From NCBI GenBank assembly GCA_038245725.1, contig JBBRSD010000005.1, positions 124,001 to 188,000 of the forward strand: a DNA stretch of 64,000 bases, in the 5' to 3' direction. Source of the stretch: JBBRSD01 sp038245725 (lineage in GTDB: Bacteria > Actinomycetota > Coriobacteriia > Anaerosomatales > JAAXUF01). A program made the translations under genes and the position numbers. The notes beneath the pieces were generated by a model that did no database searches, was not told the DNA's origin, and saw only the letters and a program-made list of their open reading frames with translations. This document shows positions 24,947 to 33,344 of the stretch, piece by piece (position 1 is the stretch's first letter; each line of letters starts with the position of its first letter).

Positions 24947-25828
24947 ATGAGGCGCATGAGACGTGCGAGCACGCTGATCGCGCTGTTCGCGGCGGCGGCG
25001 GTCGCGCTGTCAGCGGCCGGATGCGGCGCCCAACCGAAGAAGGCCCAGCTGCAGCCGAAGGTGTCGCCGCCGGCGATCCGTGAAGCCGGGACGCTCAAGG
25101 CAGGCGTCGACATCGCCTACCCGCCGTTCGGCGGCACGGACAGCGGGCAACAAGCCGGCATCGACGTCGATGTTGCCGGGGCCCTCGCCGAACGTCTCGG
25201 CCTCAAGCTCACCATCGTGCCCGTCAAGGCGTCCGACGCCGCCACGGCGCTTGCCGACGGTTCGGCCGACGTCGTGCTCTCGGTCCCGTTCTCTGACGAG
25301 GCGGTCTCCAATGTCTCGCTCGCCGGTTCATACATCTCGGATGCGCCAGGCTTCTTTGTGGCATCGGACGGAACCGCGTCCGCAGCGCCAACACTCACGA
25401 TCGTGACATTGCCTCCGCCGCCGGCGCAGGTCGGGGTGCAGATGGGCTCGCAGGCCTTTTGGAGGCTCACGGAGGCTCTCGGCGCTCGGGCGGTCAAGCC
25501 TTACCCGACGCTACGCGCCGCGCTTGATGCCGTCAGCAGAGGCGGCGCCTCCGTCGCGGCCGGCGACGCTTTGGTCGGGGCGTACATCGCACGCGACTAT
25601 CCGAACATCCGGTTCGCGGGTCAGATGGAGCCAGCCGTCCTTCTCGGCGTGGCGGTGACACCGGACAACGCCGTACTCGGGGACGCGGTCCGAAGTGCGT
25701 TGGACGGACTGGCGGCCGACGGCGTGTTCGACACCATCAGAGTGAAGTGGGCGGGGAATCTCGCCAGGCTCGAGGCTGCCAAGGGTAGCTCGACGACCAC
25801 AGACACGACTCCATCTGCAGCTCCGTAG
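24947..25828 (+). CDS. Amino-acid ABC transporter substrate-binding lipoprotein (family 3)
   Basis: ATG 24947, with GGAGGG 8 nt upstream, is chosen over the longer frame from 24884. It yields 293 residues with a lipoprotein signal peptide (lipobox SAAGC). The mature part has the SBP family 3 pattern: AGTLKAGVDIAYPPFGG, GIDVDVAGALAERLGLKL, DVVLSVPFSDE and the C-terminal LDGLAADGVFDTIRVKW. It is more divergent than the second binding protein downstream, with VTLPPPPAQVGVQMGSQ in place of the usual hinge. A second ligand specificity or sensory role is possible. Confidence 0.82.
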   Translation: MRRMRRASTLIALFAAAAVALSAAGCGAQPKKAQLQPKVSPPAIREAGTLKAGVDIAYPPFGGTDSGQQAGIDVDVAGALAERLGLKLTIVPVKASDAATALADGSADVVLSVPFSDEAVSNVSLAGSYISDAPGFFVASDGTASAAPTLTIVTLPPPPAQVGVQMGSQAFWRLTEALGARAVKPYPTLRAALDAVSRGGASVAAGDALVGAYIARDYPNIRFAGQMEPAVLLGVAVTPDNAVLGDAVRSALDGLAADGVFDTIRVKWAGNLARLEAAKGSSTTTDTTPSAAP

Positions 25829-25926
25829 CCCGGCAGTTTCTGCATCGTGCGGCGCATGTCATAGCCGTGCATTGCGTGCCCATTTGCATACGATAACGCA
25901 CTAGATGAATACGCACGGCTCGGCTA

Positions 25927-25955
25927 TTGCACTTGCAGAAACGCTGTAGGATTAT
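25927..25955 (+). promoter_or_regulatory. Candidate promoter of the second binding-protein gene
   Basis: TTGCAC (25927-25932) and GATTAT (25950-25955) are spaced by 17 bp in the 202-bp gap before 26031. Nothing else is recognised in that gap. Confidence 0.4.
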
Positions 25956-26030
25956 GCAGCGTAGGTCAGGGGACGACGCAACTGCCTAGCGTGGCAATGT
26001 GTTGCTAGTCGGAAACGACGAGGAGGAACG

Positions 26031-26894
26031 ATGCAGAAGGCTCGTAAGATCAGCGCACTCGTACTGATGCTCGCATTGGTCGCCATGGTTGTGGCGCTCG
26101 CGGGTTGCAGCACGAGCACGACGACGTCCACCACCACGAACACGACGGCGTCGAGCACGCCGGCACCTGCCAAACTCAAGCTCGTGAAGGATGGTGTCCT
26201 CACCATCGGTTCCGACACGGCGTTCCCGCCGTTCGAGGCGATGAACGGCTCAGTCGCCGAGGGCTTCGACGTTGATATCGCAAACGCCGTCGCCAAGCAG
26301 CTGGGCTTGACCGTCGACTTCACCTCTCAGAAGTTCGACACCCTCATCCCGCAGCTTCAGGCAGGCGGCACGTTCGACGCCATCATGTCAGGGATGACGA
26401 TCACCGCTGATCGCCAGAAGCAGATCCTGTTCTCGAGCCCCTACATCGACTCGAACCAGTCGATCGCGGTTGTGACCGGCAAGTTTGCCAAGGTAGACGG
26501 CAACAATGCGTCCGCCGTCAACAAGGAGTTCACCGGCAAGATCATCGGTGTTCAGTCCGGTACGACCGGCGAGCTGTGGGCCAAGGAGAACATCAAGGGC
26601 GCCAAGTCGATCACACCGTTCGACGACACCCTCTCAGCCTTCTCGGCGCTCAACGCGGGCAAGGTCGACGGGGTCGTCAACGACCTGCCGGTCTCCGCAT
26701 ACCTCGTGAAGACTTCATACAAGACCGACTCGCTCGTCGCCGAGATTCCCACGGGCGAGCAGTACGGCATCGGTATCGCCCAAGACAACACCGATCTCAA
26801 GACCGCGATCGACGACGCGTTTGCTAAGATCAAGGCCTCCGGTGAGTACAACACTATCTACATGAAGTGGTTCGGTGTAGCGGCTCCCAAGTAA
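26031..26894 (+). CDS. Polar amino-acid ABC transporter substrate-binding lipoprotein
   Basis: 287 residues with a strong GAGGAGGA ribosome-binding site. Lipobox LAGC is followed by a Thr/Ser-rich linker and family 3 SBP signatures: LTIGSDTAFPPFEAMNG, GFDVDIANAVAKQLGL, FDAIMSGMTITADRQKQILFSSPYI, GVQSGTTGELW, GEQYGIGIAQDNTDLKTAIDDAFAKIKASGEYNTIYMKWFG. It delivers an amino acid such as glutamine, arginine or a related polar compound to the permease encoded downstream. Confidence 0.92.
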   Translation: MQKARKISALVLMLALVAMVVALAGCSTSTTTSTTTNTTASSTPAPAKLKLVKDGVLTIGSDTAFPPFEAMNGSVAEGFDVDIANAVAKQLGLTVDFTSQKFDTLIPQLQAGGTFDAIMSGMTITADRQKQILFSSPYIDSNQSIAVVTGKFAKVDGNNASAVNKEFTGKIIGVQSGTTGELWAKENIKGAKSITPFDDTLSAFSALNAGKVDGVVNDLPVSAYLVKTSYKTDSLVAEIPTGEQYGIGIAQDNTDLKTAIDDAFAKIKASGEYNTIYMKWFGVAAPK

Positions 26895-26954
26895 CTCTGC
26901 TGAAGAGACCCCCGGCGCGGTCGTTTACGCCCCGGGGCTGAGCAACGGCGAAGA

Positions 26955-26983
26955 GAGGCCCTCGGCGAGGAGCCGGGGGCCTC
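26955..26983 (+). terminator. Strong hairpin between binding-protein and permease genes
   Basis: GAGGCCCTCGGC (26955-26966) pairs with GCCGGGGGCCTC (26972-26983) over 12 bp with one G-U, around a 5-nt loop, and no U tract follows. It probably lowers read-through or protects the upstream mRNA 3' end, so that the binding protein is made in excess over the membrane components. Confidence 0.65.
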
Positions 26984-27005
26984 AACCGTCAGTCAGGTGT
27001 GATGC

Positions 27006-28367
27006 ATGCGAACGACCATGAGGGACCGCAAACGACTCGCGCGCGTGTCCGTGCTGCTGGGAGTCGTGCTGGCGCTCACGATGCTGCTGCCCTGCGCAGC
27101 GTCCGCGATTACGGTCAACCAGTCCAGCACCCGGCCGAACGGTTTTGCTGGCCAGGACACGTACGCGAAGAAGCCGACCCGGCTGACGTGGGAGGCTGGA
27201 CTCGAGAGCACCGCTCCCGCTATTACGGGCGTCCAGTTGAAACTGCCGTCCGGCACAGATTTGACGCAGGCGCAGGTTGCGGTCATCACACTGGAGGGCC
27301 TGACTCGCGCGGGCGTCGAGTCAACCACGACGATCAGCGGCACGACGATCGACGTGACCTTTGCCAAGCCCGTCGAGCCTGGCCGCACCCTGCGAGTGAC
27401 CGTCGAGCCCCTCATCTTTGCGGCTCAGGCGGGGACATACCAGGTTACTGGCAGCGTCTCGACCTCCGGCGGACCGATCCCGATACCGCCGGCGGACACG
27501 CCGCTTGTCATCAAGCCGCTCACGCTGTCCGAGTCGTTGATCTACGGACTCGATCAGCAGAGCTGGGTCACCAAATGGAACACCGTGCGGTTTCTCAATA
27601 TGTTCTTCAACCCGCAGCTCATCGTAGCGAGCTTCTTCCTTGAGTTCCGAGGCTGGTTACTCTCGATCCTGCTGGTCGCGATCGGTTTCCCGCTCGCCAT
27701 TCCGGTCGGACTTGGGCTCGCGTTCGCCAAGATGGCGAGGATGTCGCTGATTCGCTGGATCGCGTCCTTCTACGTGAACGTCATTCGTGGCACGCCGCTC
27801 TTCCTGCAGATGTACATTGCGTTCTTCGGACTGCCACTCATGGGCATCAGTCCGAACCGCTACCTGCTGGGCGTGGTCGTCTTGGCGCTGAACTCCTCGG
27901 CGTACTTGGCTGAGATCTTCCGCGCGGGTATCCAGTCGATCTCAAAGGGGCAGTTCGAGGCGGCCTCGTCGCTCGGCATGAACTACTGGCAGTCCATGCA
28001 ATACGTGATCATCCCGCAGACCGTGAAGCGCATCCTGCCCACGATGACGTCGGAGTTCATCCTGCTCTACAAGGACACAGCAATGCTGTCTGCAGTCGGC
28101 GTCTTCGAGCTTATGCTCTTCTCGAAGAACCTGACAGCGATCTCCGGCAACATCACTCCATACATCGTGGCAGCCGTTTACTACCTGGTCGTCACCACGC
28201 CGCTCATCCAGTACGTGCGCACGCTCGAGGAACGGCTAGCAGTCGCCGAAGGCGGTGCAGCTGCGTCGGAGAACAAGAAGAAGAAAGACGACGTGAAGCG
28301 GGAGCCGGCTGTGGCCGGTCTCGAGTCGGGCCTGATCGCGTCAAGCACCGAACACGAGTCGAGGTAA
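27006..28367 (+). CDS. Amino-acid ABC transporter permease with N-terminal extracytoplasmic domain
   Basis: 453 residues. A signal peptide (LLGVVLALTMLLPCAASA) precedes an unfamiliar beta-rich segment, residues 38-195 (LTWEAGLESTAPAITGVQLKLPSG...). From about residue 205 a HisM/GlnP-type permease begins, with SFYVNVIRGTPLFLQMYIAFFGLP, LALNSSAYLAEIFRAGIQSISKGQFEAASSLGMNYWQSMQYVIIPQTVKRILP (EAA loop) and LYKDTAMLSAVGVFEL. The C-terminus is a charged tail (KKKKDDVKRE). Typical permeases of this family are 210-250 residues and lack the extra domain. The gene overlaps nothing and is followed 3 bp later by the ATPase gene. Confidence 0.9.
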   Translation: MRTTMRDRKRLARVSVLLGVVLALTMLLPCAASAITVNQSSTRPNGFAGQDTYAKKPTRLTWEAGLESTAPAITGVQLKLPSGTDLTQAQVAVITLEGLTRAGVESTTTISGTTIDVTFAKPVEPGRTLRVTVEPLIFAAQAGTYQVTGSVSTSGGPIPIPPADTPLVIKPLTLSESLIYGLDQQSWVTKWNTVRFLNMFFNPQLIVASFFLEFRGWLLSILLVAIGFPLAIPVGLGLAFAKMARMSLIRWIASFYVNVIRGTPLFLQMYIAFFGLPLMGISPNRYLLGVVVLALNSSAYLAEIFRAGIQSISKGQFEAASSLGMNYWQSMQYVIIPQTVKRILPTMTSEFILLYKDTAMLSAVGVFELMLFSKNLTAISGNITPYIVAAVYYLVVTTPLIQYVRTLEERLAVAEGGAAASENKKKKDDVKREPAVAGLESGLIASSTEHESR

Positions 28368-28370
28368 CCG

Positions 28371-29105
28371 ATGGCCCAAGCGATCGTTCGCATAGAGAAA
28401 CTCCAGAAGTCCTTCGGTTCGCTCGAGGTGCTCAAAGGTGTCGACCTCGCAGTCCAGAAGGGCGAAGTAGTCGTCATCCTGGGGCCGTCCGGCTCGGGCA
28501 AGTCGACGATGCTTCGTTGCATCAACCGGCTGGAGGAACCCAGCGGCGGCAAGATCTTCTTTGAGGACGTCGAGATCACTCACGGTGAGACGAATATCAA
28601 CGAGATTCGTGAGCGCATAGGGATGGTGTTCCAAAGCTTCAACCTGTTCCCGCATCTCACGGCCATGGGCAACGTCATGCTCGCCCAGCAGCGCGTTCTC
28701 AGGCGGTCTAAGGCCGACGCCGAGAAGAACGCCCTGGAGACGCTGAACAAGGTCGGGCTTGGCGACAAGGTCGATTACTATCCGGCGCAGCTCTCCGGCG
28801 GCCAGCAGCAACGCGTCGCGATTGCGCGCGCGCTCGCGATGGACCCGCACGTGATGCTGTTTGACGAGGCGACGTCCGCACTCGACCCGGAGCTCGTCCG
28901 AGGCGTGCTCGACGTCATGAAGCAGCTCGCAAAGGGCGGCATGACGATGATCGTCGTGACGCACGAGATGGGCTTCGCCCGAGACGTCGCCGACCGAGTG
29001 GTCTTTATGGACGAAGGCATCGTTCATGAACAAGGCACGCCTGAAGAGGTCTTCGACCACCCAAAGAGCGAGCGCACGAAAGACTTCCTGGGCCACATCT
29101 CGTAA
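28371..29105 (+). CDS. Amino-acid ABC transporter ATP-binding protein (GlnQ/HisP type)
   Basis: 244 residues. Walker A GPSGSGKST, Q-loop MVFQSFNLFPHLTAMGNVMLA, signature LSGGQQQRVAIARALAMDP, Walker B VMLFDEATSALDPE and the H-loop VVTHEMGFARDVADRVVFMDEG are all intact. The FEDVEIT and ETNINEIRERIGMVFQ stretch is typical of polar amino-acid importers. It energises the permease encoded 3 bp upstream. Confidence 0.95.
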   Translation: MAQAIVRIEKLQKSFGSLEVLKGVDLAVQKGEVVVILGPSGSGKSTMLRCINRLEEPSGGKIFFEDVEITHGETNINEIRERIGMVFQSFNLFPHLTAMGNVMLAQQRVLRRSKADAEKNALETLNKVGLGDKVDYYPAQLSGGQQQRVAIARALAMDPHVMLFDEATSALDPELVRGVLDVMKQLAKGGMTMIVVTHEMGFARDVADRVVFMDEGIVHEQGTPEEVFDHPKSERTKDFLGHIS

Positions 29106-29206
29106 GGCCCCACTTCGCCAGCACGCCCGATACCCCTTCTCGCGTCTGCTGGACGCGGCGAGGGGTATCTTCTCTATACGGAACGGAACGCAAGGGAGGC
29201 CTACAC

Positions 29207-29758
29207 ATGCAAGTCAAAGTTGCCGCAAGGCACATGACCATCACGGATCCCACTCGCACGTATGCAGAGGAGAAGTTCGGCAAGCTCGCCAAGGTTTACG
29301 ACGGAGAGCCCGTTATCGCGGAAGTTGTGCTCGACGTCAGAAAGAATCGCTCGACCCCGGATCGATTCATCGCCGAAGTCACCGTCAACATGAAGGGCCA
29401 CATCGTACGGGCCGAGGAGACCTCCAGCGACATGCACGCCGCAATCGATCTGGCCGCCGAGAAGGCCGAGCGTCAGATGCGCAAGTACAAGACACGCGTC
29501 ATCGACCGCCGAAATCACGGCGTCTCCGCTACGAAAACGGCACCCGGCGATCTCGAACTCCACGAGGTCGAGCCACCGGCGGAGGTAGTGCGCGTCAAGA
29601 CCGTAGACGCCAAGCCGATGACGGACGAGGAAGCGATCCTGCAGCTTGAACTGCTCGGGCATGACTTCTTCGTGTTTCGGCACGCAGATTCGGACTCGCT
29701 CAACGTGCTGTATCGGCGCCACGACGGAGACTACGGTCTCATTCAGCCTCGCGCATAG
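29207..29758 (+). CDS. hpf: Long-form ribosome hibernation promoting factor
   Basis: 183 residues, the usual length of long HPF. The N-terminal domain (MQVKVAARHMTITDPTRTYAEEKFGKLAKVYD, AEVTVNMKGHIVRAEETSSDMHAAIDLAAEKAERQMRKYK) binds the 30S decoding region. A linker leads to the C-terminal dimerisation domain (VDAKPMTDEEAILQLELLGHDFFVFRHADSDSLNVLYRRHDGDYGLI), which pairs two 70S ribosomes into 100S. AAGGGAGG precedes the ATG at 29207. The gene is also called raiA; in related genomes it lies near comFC and secA. Confidence 0.95.
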   Translation: MQVKVAARHMTITDPTRTYAEEKFGKLAKVYDGEPVIAEVVLDVRKNRSTPDRFIAEVTVNMKGHIVRAEETSSDMHAAIDLAAEKAERQMRKYKTRVIDRRNHGVSATKTAPGDLELHEVEPPAEVVRVKTVDAKPMTDEEAILQLELLGHDFFVFRHADSDSLNVLYRRHDGDYGLIQPRA

Positions 29759-29790
29759 CGCCGAAGCATCCTACTCAAGTACCAAATCAG

Positions 29791-29812
29791 CGGGGCGCCC
29801 TCGGGCGCCTCG
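29791..29812 (+). terminator. Terminator-like hairpin after hpf
   Basis: CGGGGCGCC (29791-29799) pairs with GGCGCCTCG (29804-29812), one G-U, 4-nt loop, followed by TTCAGTTT. It ends the hpf transcript. Confidence 0.65.
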
Positions 29813-29822
29813 TTCAGTTTGG

Positions 29823-29851
29823 TTGACATTACCTCTTCGCCGTACGACAGT
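29823..29851 (+). promoter_or_regulatory. Candidate promoter with consensus -35 before the signalling block
   Basis: TTGACA at 29823-29828 is a perfect -35. The position 17 bp downstream (GACAGT, 29846-29851) is a poor -10, and TACGAC at 29843 would need a short spacer. The tract 29883-29920 repeats TCGTAGCAG. Confidence 0.35.
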
Positions 29852-29931
29852 TGGGAGCGTATTGTGCGTGCGGGCGCACTTGGTCGAGTCGATTCGTAGC
29901 AGAAGTCGTAGTCGTAGCAGGGAGCTCCCAG

Positions 29932-30603
29932 GTGGATCAGAGCGTATCCCGCGTCAAAGTCGAGGATATCGAGGCCGCCCTCTCCGAAGTGGGAGAGATT
30001 CAAGCGGCGCGTATTGTCGCTGCCCCTGACGGCAGCATCGCCGAGATTCATGTACTCGCCCTTCCCACGAAAGCGCCGAAGCAACTCGTCCGAGACATCG
30101 AGTCGACGCTTATGGCGCGCTTCGGGATTCCCGTTGATCACAAGAAGATCTCTATCGCGCTGCTTGGCGGCGATTCAATCAAGAACCAGGAGCCGGCGCA
30201 GGAGCGATCGACCAACATGCGGCCGCGCATCGTTTCGATTAACGCGACCGTCAGCGGCGTCCTCGCGTCCGCAGCTGTGGCACTGGAGATCGGCGGTGAG
30301 GAGTACGTGGGCAGCTCTAGCGGCCCGGCGAGTCAGACGGGCAGGACGCGGCTCGTCGCCTTGGCGACGCTCGATGCGGTCAGCCAGCACAACGCGGCCG
30401 CAGTCTCCTTCGCTCTCGAAGACATCAGCATCGTGCAGCTGGGCCGCGAGCGCGTCGCCGTGTCGTGCATCGCGCTCGTAAGCGGCTTCGGCGAGCAGTG
30501 CTTCTCCGGTTCGGCCCTCGTACGCCAGAACGATCACGACTCGATAGTCCGAGCAACGCTCGATGCGATCAACCGTCGCATGGGCTTCCTGACAACCGCA
30601 TAA
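29932..30603 (+). CDS. Conserved-looking hypothetical protein
   Basis: GTG 29932 (VDQSVSRV) with GGAGCTCC upstream is the likely start (223 residues); the frame opens at 29851 but the extra residues look non-coding. Two parts are visible: residues 1-80, an alpha/beta segment (VEDIEAALSEVGEIQAARIVAAPDGSIAEIHVLALPT, KKISIALLG), and residues 95-223, a second alpha/beta segment with an AAVALEIGGEEYVGSSSGP pattern and GRTRLVALATLDAVSQH. The second faintly recalls regulatory domains of the LeuA C-terminal type. No membrane segment or catalytic motif. Function unknown; it precedes the HD-GYP cassette. Confidence 0.72.
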   Translation: MDQSVSRVKVEDIEAALSEVGEIQAARIVAAPDGSIAEIHVLALPTKAPKQLVRDIESTLMARFGIPVDHKKISIALLGGDSIKNQEPAQERSTNMRPRIVSINATVSGVLASAAVALEIGGEEYVGSSSGPASQTGRTRLVALATLDAVSQHNAAAVSFALEDISIVQLGRERVAVSCIALVSGFGEQCFSGSALVRQNDHDSIVRATLDAINRRMGFLTTA

Positions 30604-30700
30604 CCCACAAGTTTGGACCGGCGCCGTGAACCACAGCACGAACACTGTCAGCACTAACATGAGCGGAGCGGACAGCGTTCTTCCATCGCTAGCGGGATGG

Positions 30701-30737
30701 GAGGAGACCACACCAGTTTCACTAAGGGGGTCTTCTC
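30701..30737 (+). promoter_or_regulatory. Hairpin over the ribosome-binding site of the small peptide gene
   Basis: GAGGAGACC (30701-30709) pairs with GGTCTTCTC (30729-30737) over 9 bp with one G-U. The AAGGGGG ribosome-binding site (30724-30730) lies at the loop/stem edge and the start codon follows 3 nt after the helix. This could modulate translation of the peptide. Confidence 0.45.
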
Positions 30738-30740
30738 ACC

Positions 30741-30815
30741 ATGAAGCGTATGATGCTGGTTCTCGCAGCCCTCGCCGCCGTTGTTCTTTCCGGTGGCGCC
30801 TACTTCCGTCTTTAG
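30741..30815 (+). CDS. Short hydrophobic peptide, signal-peptide-like (24 residues)
   Basis: The peptide is MKRMMLVLAAL followed by AAVVLSGGAYFRL. It has a purine-rich ribosome-binding site 10 nt upstream, a charged start, a hydrophobic core and a small-residue region (LSGGAY), like a bare signal peptide with a five- to six-residue tail. It lies 48 bp upstream of the HD-GYP gene in the same direction. It is too short to be called by most tools. It might be a secreted signalling peptide precursor, a membrane micro-protein or a leader peptide; nothing in the sequence decides. Confidence 0.55.
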   Translation: MKRMMLVLAALAAVVLSGGAYFRL

Positions 30816-30863
30816 ATTCTGAACGGAGCCGGGCCAAGACAGGTGGAGGGCGGGTGACGCGAG

Positions 30864-32207
30864 ATGGATGAGAGCGCTCGCGCCTCCCGCCCCTTCCTCT
30901 TGTACCTGTTTGTCGTTGGAGGAGCCGCGTTTGTGGTCGGCGCGTATGCGTGGGGAGTTCAGCCATTGCGGCTTTCGCCGCAGTTTGTTCTGCTCGCGAT
31001 TGCTGTGATTCTTTCCGAGAACTACGCTTTCTCTATTGAGCCGTATAGTGTCTCATTCTCGTTTCCGCTCTCTATGGCGGGGACGGTTCTCGCTGGGCCG
31101 GCAGCCGGGTGCGTCATCGCAACTCTCTCCGCAACCAACCTCCGTGAGATCAGGGAGAAGAAGCCGATCACTTCGATTGGATTCAACCTTGCCCAACTTG
31201 TGCTTAGCACCGCCGTCGCTGCATTGACATACGCAAGCCTCGGAGGCCGCTTCCTTCAGACGGCCGACGGCGCATTTCATAGCTGGGTGTCTGCTGACTT
31301 CCCACGGACTCTGCTTCCGATGGCCGGCGCTGCGGTAATTTGTGTAGCCGCAAACATGCTTTTGACGGCCGGGGGGGTGGCATTACTCACTCGCAGCTCG
31401 ATTAGATCCACATCGGGCACCATGGTTGCTCTTCTGCCCACTCAGCTTGCATTAGCCTTCGTCGGGTACCTTATCGCGGAAACGTTGGCAATCAGTGCCC
31501 TCGCACTTCCCTTGTTTGTGGCTCCTCTCGTTGTGGCACGCCAGCTCTATATGCGTTATGCGGGGCTCAAGACGGCATTTGTGGACACTGTCCGATCACT
31601 CGTCGGGGCGCTGGAAGCGAAAGACCCATACACCCGCGGCCACTCAGAGCGAGTCTCCGAGTATGCGGCCATTCTGGGGGGAGCACTTGGCTTGAGCCAA
31701 AGGGAGATTGAGAGACTCCAATACGCAGCTTTGTTGCATGACATGGGCAAGCTTTCGGTATCGAACTCGATTCTGATGAAACCCGGTCGCCTTTCAAGCG
31801 ATGAGATGGCTTTGATCAAACAACATCCCGGTCGTGGCGGAGAGATGATTGGGCGCGTACCCCCTCTCCGAGACTTGGTTGACGCGGTCGCTCAGCACCA
31901 TGAATGGTATGACGGCTCTGGCTACCCGAGTGGGATCCCGGGTTCGGAGACTAGCATCGCCGCCCGAATCCTTGGCGTGGCCGACAGCTTTGACGCTATG
32001 ACGACGACGCGCGCCTACCGTCCCGCTTTGTCGCGACCAGATGCCATCGCTGAGCTCATAAGGGGCGCCGGAACGCAATTCGATCCGGAAGTTGTTCGGG
32101 TATTCATCGACGTCAGGGTTGGTCTACCGAATGCAGAAGAAGCCGTGTGCGCAGTCGCACCACGCGGTTCAATGGCAGAATCACAACCGGCGAGTTTGGG
32201 GGGCTAG
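30864..32207 (+). CDS. Membrane-anchored HD-GYP domain phosphodiesterase
   Basis: 447 residues. About residues 10-230 contain seven or so hydrophobic helices resembling a MASE-type sensor. The C-terminal 245-425 is a complete HD-GYP domain: RGHSERVSEYA, LLHDMGKLSV (HD pair), IKQHPGRGGEMI, HHEWYDGSGYPSGIPG (GYP), RILGVADSFDAMTTTRAYRPA. The family hydrolyses cyclic di-GMP and, in some cases, cyclic GMP-AMP; all metal ligands I can recognise are present. ATG 30864 follows GGTGGAGGGCGGG loosely. The next gene starts 6 bp after its stop. Confidence 0.9.
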   Translation: MDESARASRPFLLYLFVVGGAAFVVGAYAWGVQPLRLSPQFVLLAIAVILSENYAFSIEPYSVSFSFPLSMAGTVLAGPAAGCVIATLSATNLREIREKKPITSIGFNLAQLVLSTAVAALTYASLGGRFLQTADGAFHSWVSADFPRTLLPMAGAAVICVAANMLLTAGGVALLTRSSIRSTSGTMVALLPTQLALAFVGYLIAETLAISALALPLFVAPLVVARQLYMRYAGLKTAFVDTVRSLVGALEAKDPYTRGHSERVSEYAAILGGALGLSQREIERLQYAALLHDMGKLSVSNSILMKPGRLSSDEMALIKQHPGRGGEMIGRVPPLRDLVDAVAQHHEWYDGSGYPSGIPGSETSIAARILGVADSFDAMTTTRAYRPALSRPDAIAELIRGAGTQFDPEVVRVFIDVRVGLPNAEEAVCAVAPRGSMAESQPASLGG

Positions 32208-32213
32208 AGTCGG

Positions 32214-33344
32214 ATGTCGGCACAGACGTTCCTCACATCGATGAGCCTACCTTCTCCCCTCGACTTCACCCTGCTGGGGTCATTTTGGCTGCTCATGGCC
32301 GCCATGCTTCTCGATCTCTTTGACATTACATTGCCTCGCGGAGACAGTGTCGGCGTGGCTGGTGCGCTCGCTGGTGCCGCCATCGTTGTTGTAGGTCCCA
32401 CCCGAGCAATTGCCATCGCGCTCGTGTCCGCAGGTGCGGCGCACGCCATGCGTCGCGGTGTGGAGTCACCGGCGCGCTTGGTCACGGTACTCGTCTCTCG
32501 CGGCGTCGCTCTCGCATGCGCAGCGGGTGTGTTGATAGCTCTACCGTCGAGTTCGCCTCGATTGCTGTCCTTCACGGTTGTGCCAGGGGTCTTCCTTGTC
32601 GCGGAGCTGATGTCGGCCCAACTGATTGTTGCGGGGCTCAAGCAGCGGCCATTTGCGAGGTTGATTCCTGGGAACCTGAGGGCTCAAGGCCCGGCGATTG
32701 CCGCACAGTGGTCCGCGGCCGTATTGCTTCTCATCACTTACGCCGAAATGCGCTCGTGGAGTCTCATCCCCGTCGTCGCGCTGCTTCTTCTGATGCGGCA
32801 GTCGTACGCCCTCTTTCTCGACATTCGGGAGACGTATCGCGCTACTGTCGAGGTTCTTGTCGAGGCGGCGGAAAGCCAAGATGTCAGACGCGCTGGCCAC
32901 GCAGAGCGAACTGCGATCACCGCACGCTCAATAGCCATGCATATCGGTTTGGCTGCTCCCGCCGTTGAACGAATCAGTTATGCGGCGCTGCTGCACGACT
33001 TAGCTGAGCTGTCTGAGGTCGCTGCAACTGAGGGTATGGCCCCTTCTCGCCCCGTGCGATCGGCCGACATTGTTGGCGGTGTCGAATTCTTCAGAAGTGT
33101 CGAGCCAATCTTGCGGGTGTGTGATGGCGACGCCGATGGAGCGACCGTTGGGGGTCAGGTGGCGCTTGCGGCAATGATTGTTGCACTTGCAAGCGACATT
33201 GACTGCGAATCGTCTGCGATGGTGCGTGCTTCCCATCACGGGAGCACGATGGAGCGAGTGGCTCCGTGGGTGCCGGCTTCCTTAAAGGCACGAGCGGCCG
33301 GGGCGGCAATCGAACTCGGGTACTCGATTCCTGCGGTGAGCTAA
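32214..33344 (+). CDS. Membrane protein with degenerate HD domain
   Basis: 376 residues. Seven or so hydrophobic segments fill the first 200 residues (FWLLMAAMLLDLF, VAGALAGAAIVVVG, VLLLITYAEM). Residues 225-350 resemble an HD domain: RAGHAERTAITARSIAMHIGL and YAALLHDLAEL keep the first H and the HD pair, but the GYP region is replaced by VCDGDADGATVGGQVALAAMIVALASDIDCE, so the catalytic HHE-DGSGYP motif is absent. It is probably a non-catalytic or altered paralogue of the preceding HD-GYP protein and may act as its partner. It starts 6 bp after that gene. Confidence 0.82.
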   Translation: MSAQTFLTSMSLPSPLDFTLLGSFWLLMAAMLLDLFDITLPRGDSVGVAGALAGAAIVVVGPTRAIAIALVSAGAAHAMRRGVESPARLVTVLVSRGVALACAAGVLIALPSSSPRLLSFTVVPGVFLVAELMSAQLIVAGLKQRPFARLIPGNLRAQGPAIAAQWSAAVLLLITYAEMRSWSLIPVVALLLLMRQSYALFLDIRETYRATVEVLVEAAESQDVRRAGHAERTAITARSIAMHIGLAAPAVERISYAALLHDLAELSEVAATEGMAPSRPVRSADIVGGVEFFRSVEPILRVCDGDADGATVGGQVALAAMIVALASDIDCESSAMVRASHHGSTMERVAPWVPASLKARAAGAAIELGYSIPAVS

